Below, in pieces: positions 26,206 through 34,623 of a stretch of DNA of 57,237 nt. The DNA is taken from positions 1-57,237 of the IMG/VR virus record IMGVR_UViG_3300021964_000077, one strand, 5' to 3'. This DNA is from a virus. Made by a program: the position numbers and the translations under genes. How positions within the stretch are numbered: position 1 is the stretch's first letter; every line of letters starts with the position of its first letter. The notes under the pieces are model-generated. The model was not told where the DNA came from. It was given only the letters and a program-made list of their open reading frames with translations, and did not search any database.

Positions 26206-26213
26206 TATTTATA
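26206..26213 (+). promoter_or_regulatory. TATTTATA candidate late element
   Basis: CTATATTTATAAG stands between kdsA and the next gene, with its core ending 18 bases before the ATG at 26232. It marks the switch from sugar genes back to virion-type genes. Confidence 0.45.
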
Positions 26214-26231
26214 AGAATAAACCATTATACT

Positions 26232-26576
26232 ATGAGTAGATTCCCCAACAGACGCTGGTTAGTTATACCAGTTAGTCAAGTTGAAAACATTAACTTTACC
26301 CAGGTACTAGAATCCTCAGCAGATTCCCTAAGGTACTCTGTAGACGGATCCCAGACCTTTGTAAAATACGAGGTAACAGTAGTTGAAGAGACATACTCAG
26401 AGACTCATACAGACCTAGAAACAAATGAAGAAGTAGTTAGTACAGTAGAGGCTGGTGTTTACGGAAGACCCGCTATCTACAACGGAACATACCCAGAATA
26501 TAACCACCAAGAGATTCTAGAGCTATTAGCAACAGAAGCTTGGACAGCACCTATGAACGATGAATTGGCCAGATAA
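26232..26576 (+). CDS. Unknown small protein
   Basis: A 114-residue protein starting MSRFPNRRWLVIPVSQVENI. It has alternating strand-like segments (RRWLVIPV, VKYEVTVVEET) and a helix near the end (HQEILELLATEAW), with no cysteine or catalytic motif. The stop overlaps the next small gene by 17 bases, and it follows a candidate late element, so it heads a cluster of small and LamG-type genes. The opening RRWxVIP, with later VKYE or similar, is familiar from short uncharacterised proteins next to fibre genes in Bacteroidota phages, which are likely structural or assembly factors. No function can be assigned. Confidence 0.7.
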   Translation: MSRFPNRRWLVIPVSQVENINFTQVLESSADSLRYSVDGSQTFVKYEVTVVEETYSETHTDLETNEEVVSTVEAGVYGRPAIYNGTYPEYNHQEILELLATEAWTAPMNDELAR

Positions 26577-26730
26577 ATCAGAAGGATTTGGAGATACAGT
26601 AGCAAAAGTAGCTCATGCTATCGGAGCAGATAAGATAGCAGATTCTTGGGCAGAAGCTACTGGCAAAGACTGTGGATGTAAAAAAAGACAAGAAACATTG
26701 AATAAGATGTTTCCTTACGATAACGAATAA
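26560..26730 (+). CDS. Small CGC-motif protein (unknown)
   Basis: A 56-residue protein starting MNWPDKSEGFGDTVAKVAHA. The frame overlaps the previous gene by 17 bases and its stop shares one base with the next ATG. Its signature, GFGDTVAKVAHAIGADKI, then a short stretch and DCGCKKRQETLNKMFPY, is a pattern I recognise from small uncharacterised proteins in Bacteroidota phages, where GLGDT...CGCxxRQxxLN recurs. The Cys-Gly-Cys followed by basic residues might bind metal or nucleic acid, but that is a guess. The conserved pattern and tight coupling on both sides support a real gene. Confidence 0.72.
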   Translation: MNWPDKSEGFGDTVAKVAHAIGADKIADSWAEATGKDCGCKKRQETLNKMFPYDNE

Positions 26731-27503
26731 TGGCACTACATCACGGTACATATACCCGCAATTTTAGAAGTTATGCTGAGCTAAAAGCTCATATACCTTC
26801 CCTACCGGATAGGGTGTATGCTTTATTTCCTAACGGAGCTAGAGGTCCTGCTTCCACTGCACACTGTGTAACATACGGAGGAGAGCACTACCAGGCAGTA
26901 TTTGCACAATGTGGAGGACCGCAGTATAGTACCTTCGGTACCAACGTAGCAAACTCTACATTACACGGTAACTTATCTACATACGATGGGATTATACAAC
27001 CTTTTAGTGTAGATGGTCAAATGTATTCTAGAGTAAATAAGGTAGGTTACGACTACTGGACTACTAAAACTGGAACAAAATGGTATAAAGCAACCAGATC
27101 CTACAACTCTTCCGGAACCTACCTATCAGCTTACTCTCAAGATGTTACATTAACATTAGATAATTCTATAACTTTTGCCGATATCTGGAACTCAGCAGCC
27201 AGTACAGAGTTACCAGGTTATGTAACTATGGAATTAAACGGATCTTCTTACGGGAGTACCAAGTATACAGCATGTTACGGTGACTGGAACAGTACTCGAG
27301 GATTTGCCAACGCACAGAATGGAGATGATAGCTGTGTACCTGCTGGAGAACCTAAGATGAATGACTGGAATGCACGCCACGTACTATCCTACGTTCATGG
27401 ATCTTCAGGATATAATGCAACCCGCTGTCAACCTACCTGCTGGAGTGGTACCGAAGATGTTGCTATGGAACAAATATGGTATGTTAAATTTGACAACGAA
27501 TGA
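26730..27503 (+). CDS. Unknown Tyr/Ser/Asn-rich surface protein
   Basis: A 257-residue protein. It opens MALHHGTYTRNFRSYAELKA and is rich in Tyr, Ser, Asn, Thr and Gly, with ten or so cysteine or histidine residues spread through the sequence (AHCVTYGG, FAQCGG, CYGDWNSTRG, CQPTCWSG). This composition resembles secreted or virion surface beta proteins. The first 30 residues hold no hydrophobic signal peptide. It lies in a chain of overlapping genes upstream of three LamG-type proteins and is preceded by the small CGC protein with a one-base overlap. A receptor-binding or decoration protein is inferred from context; no family was recognised. Confidence 0.65.
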   Translation: MALHHGTYTRNFRSYAELKAHIPSLPDRVYALFPNGARGPASTAHCVTYGGEHYQAVFAQCGGPQYSTFGTNVANSTLHGNLSTYDGIIQPFSVDGQMYSRVNKVGYDYWTTKTGTKWYKATRSYNSSGTYLSAYSQDVTLTLDNSITFADIWNSAASTELPGYVTMELNGSSYGSTKYTACYGDWNSTRGFANAQNGDDSCVPAGEPKMNDWNARHVLSYVHGSSGYNATRCQPTCWSGTEDVAMEQIWYVKFDNE

Positions 27504-27616
27504 TACTAATAGAAGATTTACAGAATAATCTATATATCGTTATGCAAGACGGTATAGATGTTGCATTATTTAACAGCAGAGAAGAAGCACAAAACTTTAT
27601 AGATAATGCCAACTAG
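27500..27616 (+). CDS. Very small protein (38 residues)
   Basis: MILIEDLQNNLYIVMQDGID leads into a 38-residue protein with the strand-helix shape typical of compact phage linker proteins: VALFNSREEAQNFIDNAN. Its ATG overlaps the preceding TGA (ATGA) and its stop lies 11 bases inside the following LamG gene, so it is coupled on both sides. The segment LFNSREEAQNFID is an amphipathic helix of the kind seen in small uncharacterised phage proteins. Only overlap and composition support it; no function is suggested. Confidence 0.55.
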   Translation: MILIEDLQNNLYIVMQDGIDVALFNSREEAQNFIDNAN

Positions 27617-28868
27617 TGTAGGACCAAATACAAAAGGAGAAGAGAATCTAGTCTTTGGCTATGATTTATCGGATAACTATAACTCGTATATAGGAGAACC
27701 TGCTACGAATTCTCAAGCTTATAGCCATTCTGCTATGACTCAAGCAGGGTTTGATGCCTGGGGATGTTACGATGGTAATAACAGCTCCCCTGCTTACCAC
27801 TCCTGGGGTAACGCACAATCTAAAACTCTAGTCAGTATAACAGGTCCTAACGGTAAATATGTTAACGCAATGTTATACCATAATTTTACTGGAGGCTTTC
27901 ACGGACCTACAAACTGGAGTGGAGTAGCTGCTTCTTTGTTAACTAATGGTAGTAAGATAACTGTGCAAGGATGGGTAAAAGCAGCAGACGCAGCAAGTGT
28001 TGGAAAAACAGTAACACCGTATTTGTATTATAGTAAAGTTGGAGGAGGGTCTTATAGCACCGGTACTGGTTATACACTAACAGCAAACTGGCAGCTAGTC
28101 TCACATTCCTACACGGTACCTGAAGGCTCTACAGGAACAGGTACAATGTACTTTTTTACAAGCGGTGGTACAGATATTAAAATGTATTTAACAAATACAG
28201 CGATTGTAGGAGGAAAGCTCCATGCTGTACAATGGCTTCCAGGAGGAACAACAAGATCAGCCACCCAAGGCTTACTAGATCTCACAGGCAATTCAACAAT
28301 CGATCTATCAAACGTATCATTTGACAGTAATGCACAAATGACTTTTGATGGTACGAGTGACTATGCAACAATTCCACATAACACAGTAATGCGAGATACA
28401 GAAACACTTGCCATAGAGACTGTATTTCAAGTATACTCCCAGTTTGGATATTATGGAGGAATTATAGGAAAAGGTACAAGTGATACAGATGAAGAATATT
28501 TCTTAGGAATACAACCTAGCGGTAATAGGATTTATTTTGATGTAGGTATAGGAAGCGGACCTTACGTAAATGCTGTACAAACTATCAACTCTAATCAATA
28601 CTACCATGTAGTAGCAATGCATCAGAGAATAGGAAGTACATCAGTATGCTCTATTTACGTTAACGGAGAATTTGCATCTAACACAACATCAGGCGCAACA
28701 AATAGTGTCAATACTAATACAACTGATATCACAGTAGGAGCTAGGTGGAGTAATGGAAGTAGCTCTTTCAACGGAGCTATACCTCTATTGAAGATGTATA
28801 ACAGAATACTATCAGCCGAAGAGATCAAATCAAACTTTAACGCCATCAAAGGCAGATTCGGGATTTAA
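27606..28868 (+). CDS. LamG-type (concanavalin-like) surface protein 1
   Basis: A 420-residue protein with a Ser/Thr/Tyr-rich N-terminal half (NLVFGYDLSDNYNSYIGEPA) that contains a carbohydrate-binding-like segment, TVQGWVKAADAASVGKTV, and a C-terminal LamG-like jelly roll of about 160 residues: MTFDGTSDYATIPHNTVM, YYHVVAMHQR, SIYVNGEFASN, and the closing helix KMYNRILSAEEIKSNFNAIK. LamG-type domains bind carbohydrates or proteins and in phages occur on adhesins and fibres. It is the first of three tandem relatives. Its end carries a 34-base sequence identical to the end of the next gene, evidence of recent duplication or conversion. A host surface glycan-binding role is inferred. Confidence 0.82.
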   Translation: MPTSVGPNTKGEENLVFGYDLSDNYNSYIGEPATNSQAYSHSAMTQAGFDAWGCYDGNNSSPAYHSWGNAQSKTLVSITGPNGKYVNAMLYHNFTGGFHGPTNWSGVAASLLTNGSKITVQGWVKAADAASVGKTVTPYLYYSKVGGGSYSTGTGYTLTANWQLVSHSYTVPEGSTGTGTMYFFTSGGTDIKMYLTNTAIVGGKLHAVQWLPGGTTRSATQGLLDLTGNSTIDLSNVSFDSNAQMTFDGTSDYATIPHNTVMRDTETLAIETVFQVYSQFGYYGGIIGKGTSDTDEEYFLGIQPSGNRIYFDVGIGSGPYVNAVQTINSNQYYHVVAMHQRIGSTSVCSIYVNGEFASNTTSGATNSVNTNTTDITVGARWSNGSSSFNGAIPLLKMYNRILSAEEIKSNFNAIKGRFGI

Positions 28869-29613
28869 CATTTATAGTTATGTCATTACACCATAATCCT
28901 AGAATAACCACAAACGGGCTTATAACTGCCTTAGATGCTGCAGATCCAAATTCATACCCAGGATCCGGAACTACATGGTACGATATGTCAGGTAATGGCA
29001 ATCACGGCTATATCTCAAGCGGAGAGTTTGTAGCTGGGGACAAATACCTAAGGAATTTAAACAATACCTCAAATTTCTTCACTGTAACTGTAAATCATTC
29101 TTCTGTAATTAACGATGCTTTTACTACAATTACCGGTGGATGGACAATAGAAGAAGTTATCTGGACTAACTCAACCACATACCCAGAAGCAGACGGAGGC
29201 TCAGTAGTAAGTAGTAACGCATATAGTTCTGGTCAAACTGGTTTTGACTGGAATCACGGACAAGGATCTTTATCTAGCTTTCAGTTTGGTATGAGCAGTA
29301 ACTCAGGCGGTTCTTATGAAGATCGTGTTTACATTTCTACCGGTAACTATAATTCATTAAATACCTGGAGAGTAAGAACAATGATATGGGATAGAGGAGC
29401 AGACCAGGTAAAGCTCCATATGAATGGAGAGTACATGGGAGCACAGAGTATACCCAATACATCTGGAACTTCTATCTATGATGGAGGTGGAATACTTTTT
29501 GGAAGCCTGTACGGATGGAAGCATTACGGAAGACGTGCAAGTATAAAAATATACAACAGAGTATTAACAGCCAAAGAGGTCAAATCAAACTTTAACGCCA
29601 TCAAAGGCAGATT
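28825..29613 (+). repeat. 34-base perfect direct repeat at the ends of two LamG genes
   Basis: The copies are at 28825-28858 and 29580-29613 and read TCAAATCAAACTTTAACGCC, then ATCAAAGGCAGATT. They encode the same peptide in the same frame (KSNFNAIKGRF), while the rest of the two genes differ widely. A third gene has a diverged version near 30770. Confidence 0.9.
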
Positions 29614-29623
29614 TAATATTTAG
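28880..29623 (+). CDS. LamG-type surface protein 2
   Basis: A 247-residue protein consisting mainly of one LamG-like domain. It opens MSLHHNPRITTNGLITALDA then ADPNSYPGSGTTWYDMSGNG, a pattern very common in phage and bacterial surface LamG proteins, and closes KIYNRVLTAKEVKSNFNAIK. TGGWTIEEVIWTN and WDRGADQVKLHMNGEYMG are the jelly-roll strands. It lacks the additional N-terminal half seen in proteins 1 and 3. A weak late-type element (CATTTATA at 28869) lies immediately before its start. Likely a glycan-binding fibre or decoration protein. Confidence 0.8.
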   Translation: MSLHHNPRITTNGLITALDAADPNSYPGSGTTWYDMSGNGNHGYISSGEFVAGDKYLRNLNNTSNFFTVTVNHSSVINDAFTTITGGWTIEEVIWTNSTTYPEADGGSVVSSNAYSSGQTGFDWNHGQGSLSSFQFGMSSNSGGSYEDRVYISTGNYNSLNTWRVRTMIWDRGADQVKLHMNGEYMGAQSIPNTSGTSIYDGGGILFGSLYGWKHYGRRASIKIYNRVLTAKEVKSNFNAIKGRFNI

Positions 29624-29629
29624 TAAGTT

Positions 29630-30814
29630 ATGGCAGTAAGACACGGATACGGAAAGATAGCAGGTGCTGATGCATTAGTATTTGCATACGATACTGGAGA
29701 TACTAGAAATAGTTATAGGGGTGAGCCTACTGAGAATCTAGTATACACTAACTCAAATGTTTATACATTAGGTGCGTCTACTTTTCCTATTGATCCACCA
29801 GTCAAAGAAGTTTTCAACGGCAGTACTCAAGCTAATTTAAGTTGGACAGATCACTTAAGATGGTATAACGAAACAATTCCTTCTGGAACTACAATTACTA
29901 TTTCCGGGTGGTACATGGTCTACCATATAAATCCTACTACAGCATGGCAAAGTAGCGCTAGATTAATTATATATTCTTCTGCAGGATATGGAGGTACAGT
30001 ATGTAATCCTGGAGCTTGGAATACTTGGAAATATTTTGAAGTAACTTATACTGTACCCTCTGACACAACTAGTTTTAGACTAGAAGATGCTGGGTATGAC
30101 TATTATAATGACGCAGATAAAACCAATACAACAGCTTATGGATGTAATTATCAGCTTGAACTAAAGTCTCACGCTACTCAATTTGTAAACGGAACAAGAT
30201 CAGCCACAGAAGGATTAAAAGATTTGACAGGAAATACTTCTGTTGATTTATCTAACGTATCATTTGATTCTGATGCAATAATGACTTTCGACGGTACAGA
30301 TGATTATATGAGCATTGCATCCTCTAATACTATTACAGATTACTCACAACCTTTTACAATGGAAACCATCTTTAAGGTAGACACAAATGCTACCTGGGAT
30401 AACGGGTACAGAAGTAATATATTTAGTATAGCAGGCTCGTATGGAGGAATGTACGGTTTATTTAAGTACAACAACACAGATGTGGGTATTCAGTTGAGAG
30501 ATGGAGATAGCACAACCTACGCAGTAGCTACAAACCTATCCAAAGGAGGATATTACCATTTAGTAGGAACTAGTAACGGATTAGGTACAGTCTCTTTATA
30601 TTTAAATGGAGTATTAACACAAGACAACGTAGGAACATTAACAGGCGCTCCTGACTCTCAAGGCCTATTCATAGGAGGATCTAGGGCGTTTGGTGGAGCT
30701 TACGGTAATCACTATCAAGGAGAAATACCAGTAGCTAAATATTACAACAGAGCACTCACAGCCGCAGAAGTGAAAAACAATTTTAACAATTATAAATCAA
30801 GATTTAACTTATAA
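29630..30814 (+). CDS. LamG-type surface protein 3
   Basis: A 394-residue relative of protein 1: a similar N-terminal start (MAVRHGYGKIAGADALVFAY then DTGDTRNSYRGEPTENL), a middle segment with SGWYMVYHIN and FRLEDAGYDYYND, and a LamG-like C-terminus with IMTFDGTDDYMSIAS, YYHLVGTSNG, VSLYLNGVLTQ and YYNRALTAAEVKNNFNNYKS. The sentence-like core VDLSNVSFDSxAxMTFDGTxDY is shared almost word for word with protein 1 but not protein 2. It ends before a host-like promoter. The same glycan-binding role is inferred. Confidence 0.8.
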   Translation: MAVRHGYGKIAGADALVFAYDTGDTRNSYRGEPTENLVYTNSNVYTLGASTFPIDPPVKEVFNGSTQANLSWTDHLRWYNETIPSGTTITISGWYMVYHINPTTAWQSSARLIIYSSAGYGGTVCNPGAWNTWKYFEVTYTVPSDTTSFRLEDAGYDYYNDADKTNTTAYGCNYQLELKSHATQFVNGTRSATEGLKDLTGNTSVDLSNVSFDSDAIMTFDGTDDYMSIASSNTITDYSQPFTMETIFKVDTNATWDNGYRSNIFSIAGSYGGMYGLFKYNNTDVGIQLRDGDSTTYAVATNLSKGGYYHLVGTSNGLGTVSLYLNGVLTQDNVGTLTGAPDSQGLFIGGSRAFGGAYGNHYQGEIPVAKYYNRALTAAEVKNNFNNYKSRFNL

Positions 30815-30817
30815 AAG

Positions 30818-30848
30818 TTGACGTTCTAAGAAAAGGTTCTTATATTAA
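30818..30848 (+). promoter_or_regulatory. Bacteroidota-like promoter, beta-propeller/TPR genes
   Basis: TTG at 30818-30820, 20 bases, then TATATTAA at 30841-30848. It starts 3 bases after the stop of LamG protein 3 and ends 5 bases before the ATG at 30854, leaving almost no leader. Confidence 0.55.
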
Positions 30849-30853
30849 AGTTT

Positions 30854-31840
30854 ATGCTAGTAAAGAAAGTTTTAGATAACGGAGGCATGATTAAGCCTCT
30901 TTTAGTTCCGAGTAATCTTACCGAAGGTACCGGGTTATGCAACCCATCTATATTAGTAGATGGAGATAAGATACTGGTTAACATACGTCATGTAAAGTAC
31001 AACCTATATCATTCAGAGTTTAAACAAAAGTTTCCTTCTCGCTGGGGACCTCTAAGCTACTTACATCCAGAAGACGATTTAACCTTGCGAACAGTTAATT
31101 ACTTTGGCGAGTTAGATGAGAATCTAGATCAGAAGTGGGTATCTGCTATTGACACATCTAAACTAGATGTAGAACCTATCTGGACATTTATCGGATTAGA
31201 AGATGGTCGATTAGTCAAATGGAATGATAAGATCTATCTAATCGGAGTACGTAGGGATACTACAGATAATGGAGAAGGTAGAATGGAATTCTCTGAATTA
31301 GATATTAAAGGTACTGAAGTAAAAGAAGTTACTCGTACTAGAATAGAACCGCCAGAATGGTCATATTGCGAGAAGAACTGGATGCCTATCTTAGATACTC
31401 CTAACCAGTTCGTTAAATGGTGCTCCCCTACAGAAGTAGTCGAAGCTAATCTAGAAGATAAGACCTCTTCCTCAGTTGCATTAGAACCTCACGAACACAA
31501 ACTACCAAGAGACCTTAGAGGAGGTTCTCAGGTAATAAAGGTAGGTAAGTATTATTTTACGATTACTCATGAAGTAGACCTCTGGCACAACGAAGCTGAT
31601 CAAAAAGATGCCCAATACTACCATAGAGCAGTATTATGGAACGAAGACTGGGAGATGGTAAAAGTTGGAAAAGAGTTTAAGTTTATGGACGGCTATATTG
31701 AATTCTGTACAGGTATAGCAGAACTTGGCGATGACTTCCTAATCACCTTCGGATTCCAGGATAATGCTGCTTATGTGTTAAGAGCTAATAAAGAAACAGT
31801 TTTAAATTACGTATTTGATGGACAAACTATTGAACAATAA
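30854..31840 (+). CDS. GH130/GH43-like five-bladed beta-propeller protein
   Basis: A 328-residue protein. Motifs fit the five-bladed propeller of GH130-type mannoside phosphorylases and related enzymes: LCNPSILVDGDKILVNIRHV near residue 28, a central GLEDGRLVKWNDKIYLIGVR near 119, EKNWMPILDTPNQFV near 176, RGGSQVIKVGKYYFTITHEV and IEFCTGIAELGDDFLITFGF at the end. In this clan Asp/Glu residues in such positions act on the glycosidic bond. In phages, proteins of this type are often next to glycosyltransferases or TPR proteins, as here. Its product may trim or modify a glycan. It is placed after a host-like promoter, separate from the LamG genes. Enzymatic activity is inferred from fold-level resemblance. 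Confidence 0.6.
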   Translation: MLVKKVLDNGGMIKPLLVPSNLTEGTGLCNPSILVDGDKILVNIRHVKYNLYHSEFKQKFPSRWGPLSYLHPEDDLTLRTVNYFGELDENLDQKWVSAIDTSKLDVEPIWTFIGLEDGRLVKWNDKIYLIGVRRDTTDNGEGRMEFSELDIKGTEVKEVTRTRIEPPEWSYCEKNWMPILDTPNQFVKWCSPTEVVEANLEDKTSSSVALEPHEHKLPRDLRGGSQVIKVGKYYFTITHEVDLWHNEADQKDAQYYHRAVLWNEDWEMVKVGKEFKFMDGYIEFCTGIAELGDDFLITFGFQDNAAYVLRANKETVLNYVFDGQTIEQ

Positions 31841-32369
31841 GTTACTAGCTTACGCTAATAACCCTCAAGACGCCTTTGTAAACTTTGAACTAGGAGTCCG
31901 TTATATGCAATTAGGACAGAGAGCATCCGCAATCTCATATATCTTAAGAGCAGCAGAATTAACTGACGATAATGATCTAGCGTATACCTGTCTTTTACTT
32001 AACTACGAAAACTTAAACGTTCAAGTGGGTCGTTCACATTCAGCTAAAGGTCAACTTCTGCATGCGATAACGCTACAACCTAACCGCCCAGAGGCTTATT
32101 ATATGTTAAGTTTGTATTTTGAAATAAAACAGCAATGGCAGGAAGCCTATACAGTCGCTTCTATTGCAGAGACATTAAAACCAGGTACGACTTACGCAGA
32201 GGTTAATTATCCTGGAGAGTACGGACCTATGTTACAGAAAGCAATCACAGGATGGTATCTAGGATACGGTCAAGAATCTAGACGTTTATTTAGAGAGTTG
32301 ATTGAAGATACTACTGTTCGAACAGATCACCGAAGAGTTATTGAAAATAATATAAAAAACCTTGGGTAG
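31818..32369 (+). CDS. TPR-repeat protein
   Basis: A 183-residue helical protein with tetratricopeptide-like repeats: NFELGVRYMQLGQRASAISY near residue 20, LLHAITLQPNRPEAYYMLSL near 78, and QEAYTVASIAETLKPG near 108. I chose the ATG at 31818; it overlaps the upstream propeller gene by 23 bases, so they are translationally coupled. TPR proteins mediate protein-protein contacts and, in glycan pathways, often accompany glycosyltransferases. The last ~40 residues form a basic helix (RTDHRRVIENNIKNLG). With the propeller gene it probably forms a functional pair; the partner is unknown. Confidence 0.78.
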   Translation: MDKLLNNKLLAYANNPQDAFVNFELGVRYMQLGQRASAISYILRAAELTDDNDLAYTCLLLNYENLNVQVGRSHSAKGQLLHAITLQPNRPEAYYMLSLYFEIKQQWQEAYTVASIAETLKPGTTYAEVNYPGEYGPMLQKAITGWYLGYGQESRRLFRELIEDTTVRTDHRRVIENNIKNLG

Positions 32370-32372
32370 AAG

Positions 32373-32403
32373 TTGCTCAATTGAGAAACTATTCATATAT
32401 TAA
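32373..32403 (+). promoter_or_regulatory. Bacteroidota-like promoter, coiled-coil gene
   Basis: TTG at 32373-32375, 20 bases, then TATATTAA at 32396-32403. It starts 3 bases after the TPR gene's stop, and the ATG at 32439 follows 35 bases after the box. Confidence 0.55.
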
Positions 32404-32438
32404 TATAATAATTAACAAAACAGTTAAATTTTAATTAG

Positions 32439-32714
32439 ATGGCAAATCAGAAGATGACACCAGAAGAGCTCGGAACGATCCGCGCTTTACAAGAAGGTAA
32501 TCAATCAGTTATCCGTGAACTAGGAGAAATTGAAGTGATCCGATTAAATTTAGATGCTCGTAGAGCTAACGCTCTTCAGACAATGGAGAATTTAAAAACA
32601 CAGGAAACAGATCTTGGAAAAGAGCTTTCTGAGAAGTATGGTGACGGTACCGTAGATTTAGGTACTGGGGAATTTATTCCTAACGAACCACAAGAAGAAA
32701 TTACAGTAGAATAA
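32439..32714 (+). CDS. Small coiled-coil protein (unknown)
   Basis: A 91-residue protein, almost all predicted alpha-helix: MTPEELGTIRALQEGNQSVI then REL...IEVIRLNLDARR, LQTMENLKTQETDLGKELSE, closing in a short acidic tail. Heptad-like leucine spacing suggests a coiled coil. I have seen similar small helical proteins in Bacteroidota T4-like phages; no biochemical role is known. It has its own host-like promoter before and a terminator after, making it a one-gene unit, likely an early gene. Confidence 0.75.
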   Translation: MANQKMTPEELGTIRALQEGNQSVIRELGEIEVIRLNLDARRANALQTMENLKTQETDLGKELSEKYGDGTVDLGTGEFIPNEPQEEITVE

Positions 32715-32740
32715 TTATTTAGTAGTTTCTATTAGAACAG

Positions 32741-32762
32741 AGAGGGTTTCGGCCCTCTTTTT
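32741..32762 (+). terminator. Terminator after the coiled-coil gene
   Basis: AGAGGG, loop TTTCGG, CCCTCT, then TTTTCT. Further pairing inside the loop is possible. A candidate late element follows at 32764. Confidence 0.85.
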
Positions 32763-32763
32763 C

Positions 32764-32771
32764 TATTTATA
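32764..32771 (+). promoter_or_regulatory. TATTTATA candidate late element (distal)
   Basis: CTATTTATATAAG directly abuts the terminator's T-run, 95 bases before the sheath ATG. It is the first of two copies in this gap. Confidence 0.4.
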
Positions 32772-32832
32772 TAAGAGGATTTACATTTCCCCAATAGACA
32801 ATTTCCGATAGGTTTTTTGTATATTAGTGACA

Positions 32833-32840
32833 TATTTATA
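32833..32840 (+). promoter_or_regulatory. TATTTATA candidate late element (sheath)
   Basis: ATATTTATATAAAG lies with its core ending 26 bases before the tail-sheath ATG at 32867. A TATATTAG just upstream (32820) lacks the matching TTG at 20 bases. Confidence 0.5.
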
Positions 32841-32866
32841 TAAAGACTAATTAACCTTCAACTAAG

Positions 32867-34594
32867 ATGGCTGAAAGAATTTTATCACCGGGTGTATTCT
32901 CAAGAGAGAATGACCTATCATTTTTAACACCAGCTCCAGCTGAGATCTCTACAGCAGTAGTAGGTCCAGCGGTAAAAGGACCTATCGACATTCCTACGGT
33001 AGTACGTTCTTACGGAGAATACAAAAACGTTTTCGGAGAAACTTTCCTATCAGGAAGTGACTACTACGTACACTTTACTGCAATGGCAGCAGAAAGATAC
33101 TTCGACCAAGGCGGTTCATCACTGCTCGTAACAAGAGTATCGGGTGATAGCTTTACCGCTGCATCTGCTACAGTAGCTAACGATACATTAAGTAACGACT
33201 TATTCAAACTCGTGACCTTAGCAGAAGGCGAGATCATGAACAATAACGGCGGTACTGGAACTAACAACGCTTTAACAGACGGTACAGTAGATAACATCAG
33301 ATGGGAGATCACTTCAGTAAATGCTGTATTGGGAACTTTCTCACTCGTTATCAGAAGAGGTGATGACAATGATAAGAACAAAGTCATCTTAGAATCTTTC
33401 TCTAAGTTGTCATTAGATCCTAAATCAGAGAACTACATCAACAAAGTAATTGGTGACCAGGTAGAGAGTAACTCTAACGGCGTAATTACAATGACTGGTG
33501 ATTATCCAAACAGATCTAGATACGTAAGAGCGGCAGCCATCTATAAAATGCCAGACTACTTCGACAACAACGGAGTAGCTAAAACAGCTTACTCAACAGT
33601 ATTAGCAGATCTATCAGCTACAGACGGAGCATTCTCAGGAGCAACAGGAGCATTATTCCAAACAGGAGTGGCAGCTTCTTTCTATCAAGATGCACCACAC
33701 CCAAGCTCTGAAGACAGCCAAGGTATTGATGTAAGTCTTACAAGCACTGCTTACAGCAACGCTCTTGCAGCATTAGCTAATAAAGACCAATTTAGATTTA
33801 ACGTATTGATGACTCCCGGTATCAACCAAGACCTTAACGGAGCACTTGTTGGTTCATTCATTGATATGGTTGAAGATAGAGGAGATGCAATCTACGTTGC
33901 CGACTTAGTGGGTCACGGTGCTCCTTCAGTATCAACAGTAACTGCTGAAGCAGGATATGCTAATTCATCTTACGCTGCTGCTTACTGGCCATGGGTTAAA
34001 GTATACAGCCAAGGATTAGGAAAAGATGTATGGGCTCCTGCTTCTACAGTAATGGGAGGTGTTTACGCCTTCAACGATAGAGTAGGCGCTGAATGGTTCG
34101 CACCTGCAGGTCTTATGAGAGGTGGTATTCCTGGAGTAACTGCTGCAGAAAGAAAACTTTCACAAGCCAATAGAGATGAGCTTTACTTAGGTAAGGTTAA
34201 CCCAATCGCTACATTCCCAGGTTCTGGTATCGTAGCATACGGACAAAAGACATTACAAACTAAAGCTTCTGCACTTGATAGAGTAAACGTTAGAAGACTT
34301 CTTATTAGTCTTAAGAACTTCATCGGCGATCAAGCAAACAACTTAGTATTCGAGCAGAATACAATTGCTACTCGTAACAAGTTCTTGAGCTTAGTCAACC
34401 CATATCTTGAAACTGTAGTACAGAGACAAGGTTTATACGCTTACAGAGTAGTAATGGACGACACCAACAACTCTGCTGATGTTATCGACAGAAACCAATT
34501 GGTAGGTCAGATTTACATCCAACCAACTAAAACTGCTGAATTCATCGTTCTTGACTTTGTTGTACAACCAACAGGTGCAAGTTTTGGAGCGTAA
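32867..34594 (+). CDS. Tail sheath protein, T4 gp18-like
   Basis: A 575-residue protein (T4 gp18 659). The N-terminus MAERILSPGVFSRENDLSFL and VVGPAVKGPIDIPTVV near residue 30 are typical of contractile sheath subunits, which begin with a PGVxxxE segment. The C-terminal sheath domain includes LDRVNVRRLLISLKNFIG near residue 470, VNPYLETVVQRQGLYAYRVV, and the final GQIYIQPTKTAEFIVLDFVV, the most conserved part of the family. The variable middle domain is shorter than in T4. The gene follows two candidate late elements and is directly followed by the tube gene, as in T4 (18-19). A contractile, myovirus-like tail is therefore secure. Confidence 0.93.
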   Translation: MAERILSPGVFSRENDLSFLTPAPAEISTAVVGPAVKGPIDIPTVVRSYGEYKNVFGETFLSGSDYYVHFTAMAAERYFDQGGSSLLVTRVSGDSFTAASATVANDTLSNDLFKLVTLAEGEIMNNNGGTGTNNALTDGTVDNIRWEITSVNAVLGTFSLVIRRGDDNDKNKVILESFSKLSLDPKSENYINKVIGDQVESNSNGVITMTGDYPNRSRYVRAAAIYKMPDYFDNNGVAKTAYSTVLADLSATDGAFSGATGALFQTGVAASFYQDAPHPSSEDSQGIDVSLTSTAYSNALAALANKDQFRFNVLMTPGINQDLNGALVGSFIDMVEDRGDAIYVADLVGHGAPSVSTVTAEAGYANSSYAAAYWPWVKVYSQGLGKDVWAPASTVMGGVYAFNDRVGAEWFAPAGLMRGGIPGVTAAERKLSQANRDELYLGKVNPIATFPGSGIVAYGQKTLQTKASALDRVNVRRLLISLKNFIGDQANNLVFEQNTIATRNKFLSLVNPYLETVVQRQGLYAYRVVMDDTNNSADVIDRNQLVGQIYIQPTKTAEFIVLDFVVQPTGASFGA

Positions 34595-34595
34595 C

Positions 34596-34603
34596 TATTT
34601 ATA
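34596..34603 (+). promoter_or_regulatory. TATTTATA candidate late element (tube)
   Basis: CTATTTATAATAAAG begins at the base after the sheath stop, and the core ends 20 bases before the tube ATG at 34624. Confidence 0.45.
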
Positions 34604-34623
34604 ATAAAGTAAACTAAAGTAAC

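Noticed and set aside
32797-32827. Seventh host-like promoter near TATATTAG at 32820
   Set aside because: The position 20 bases upstream reads GAC, not TTG, so it does not fit the spaced element.
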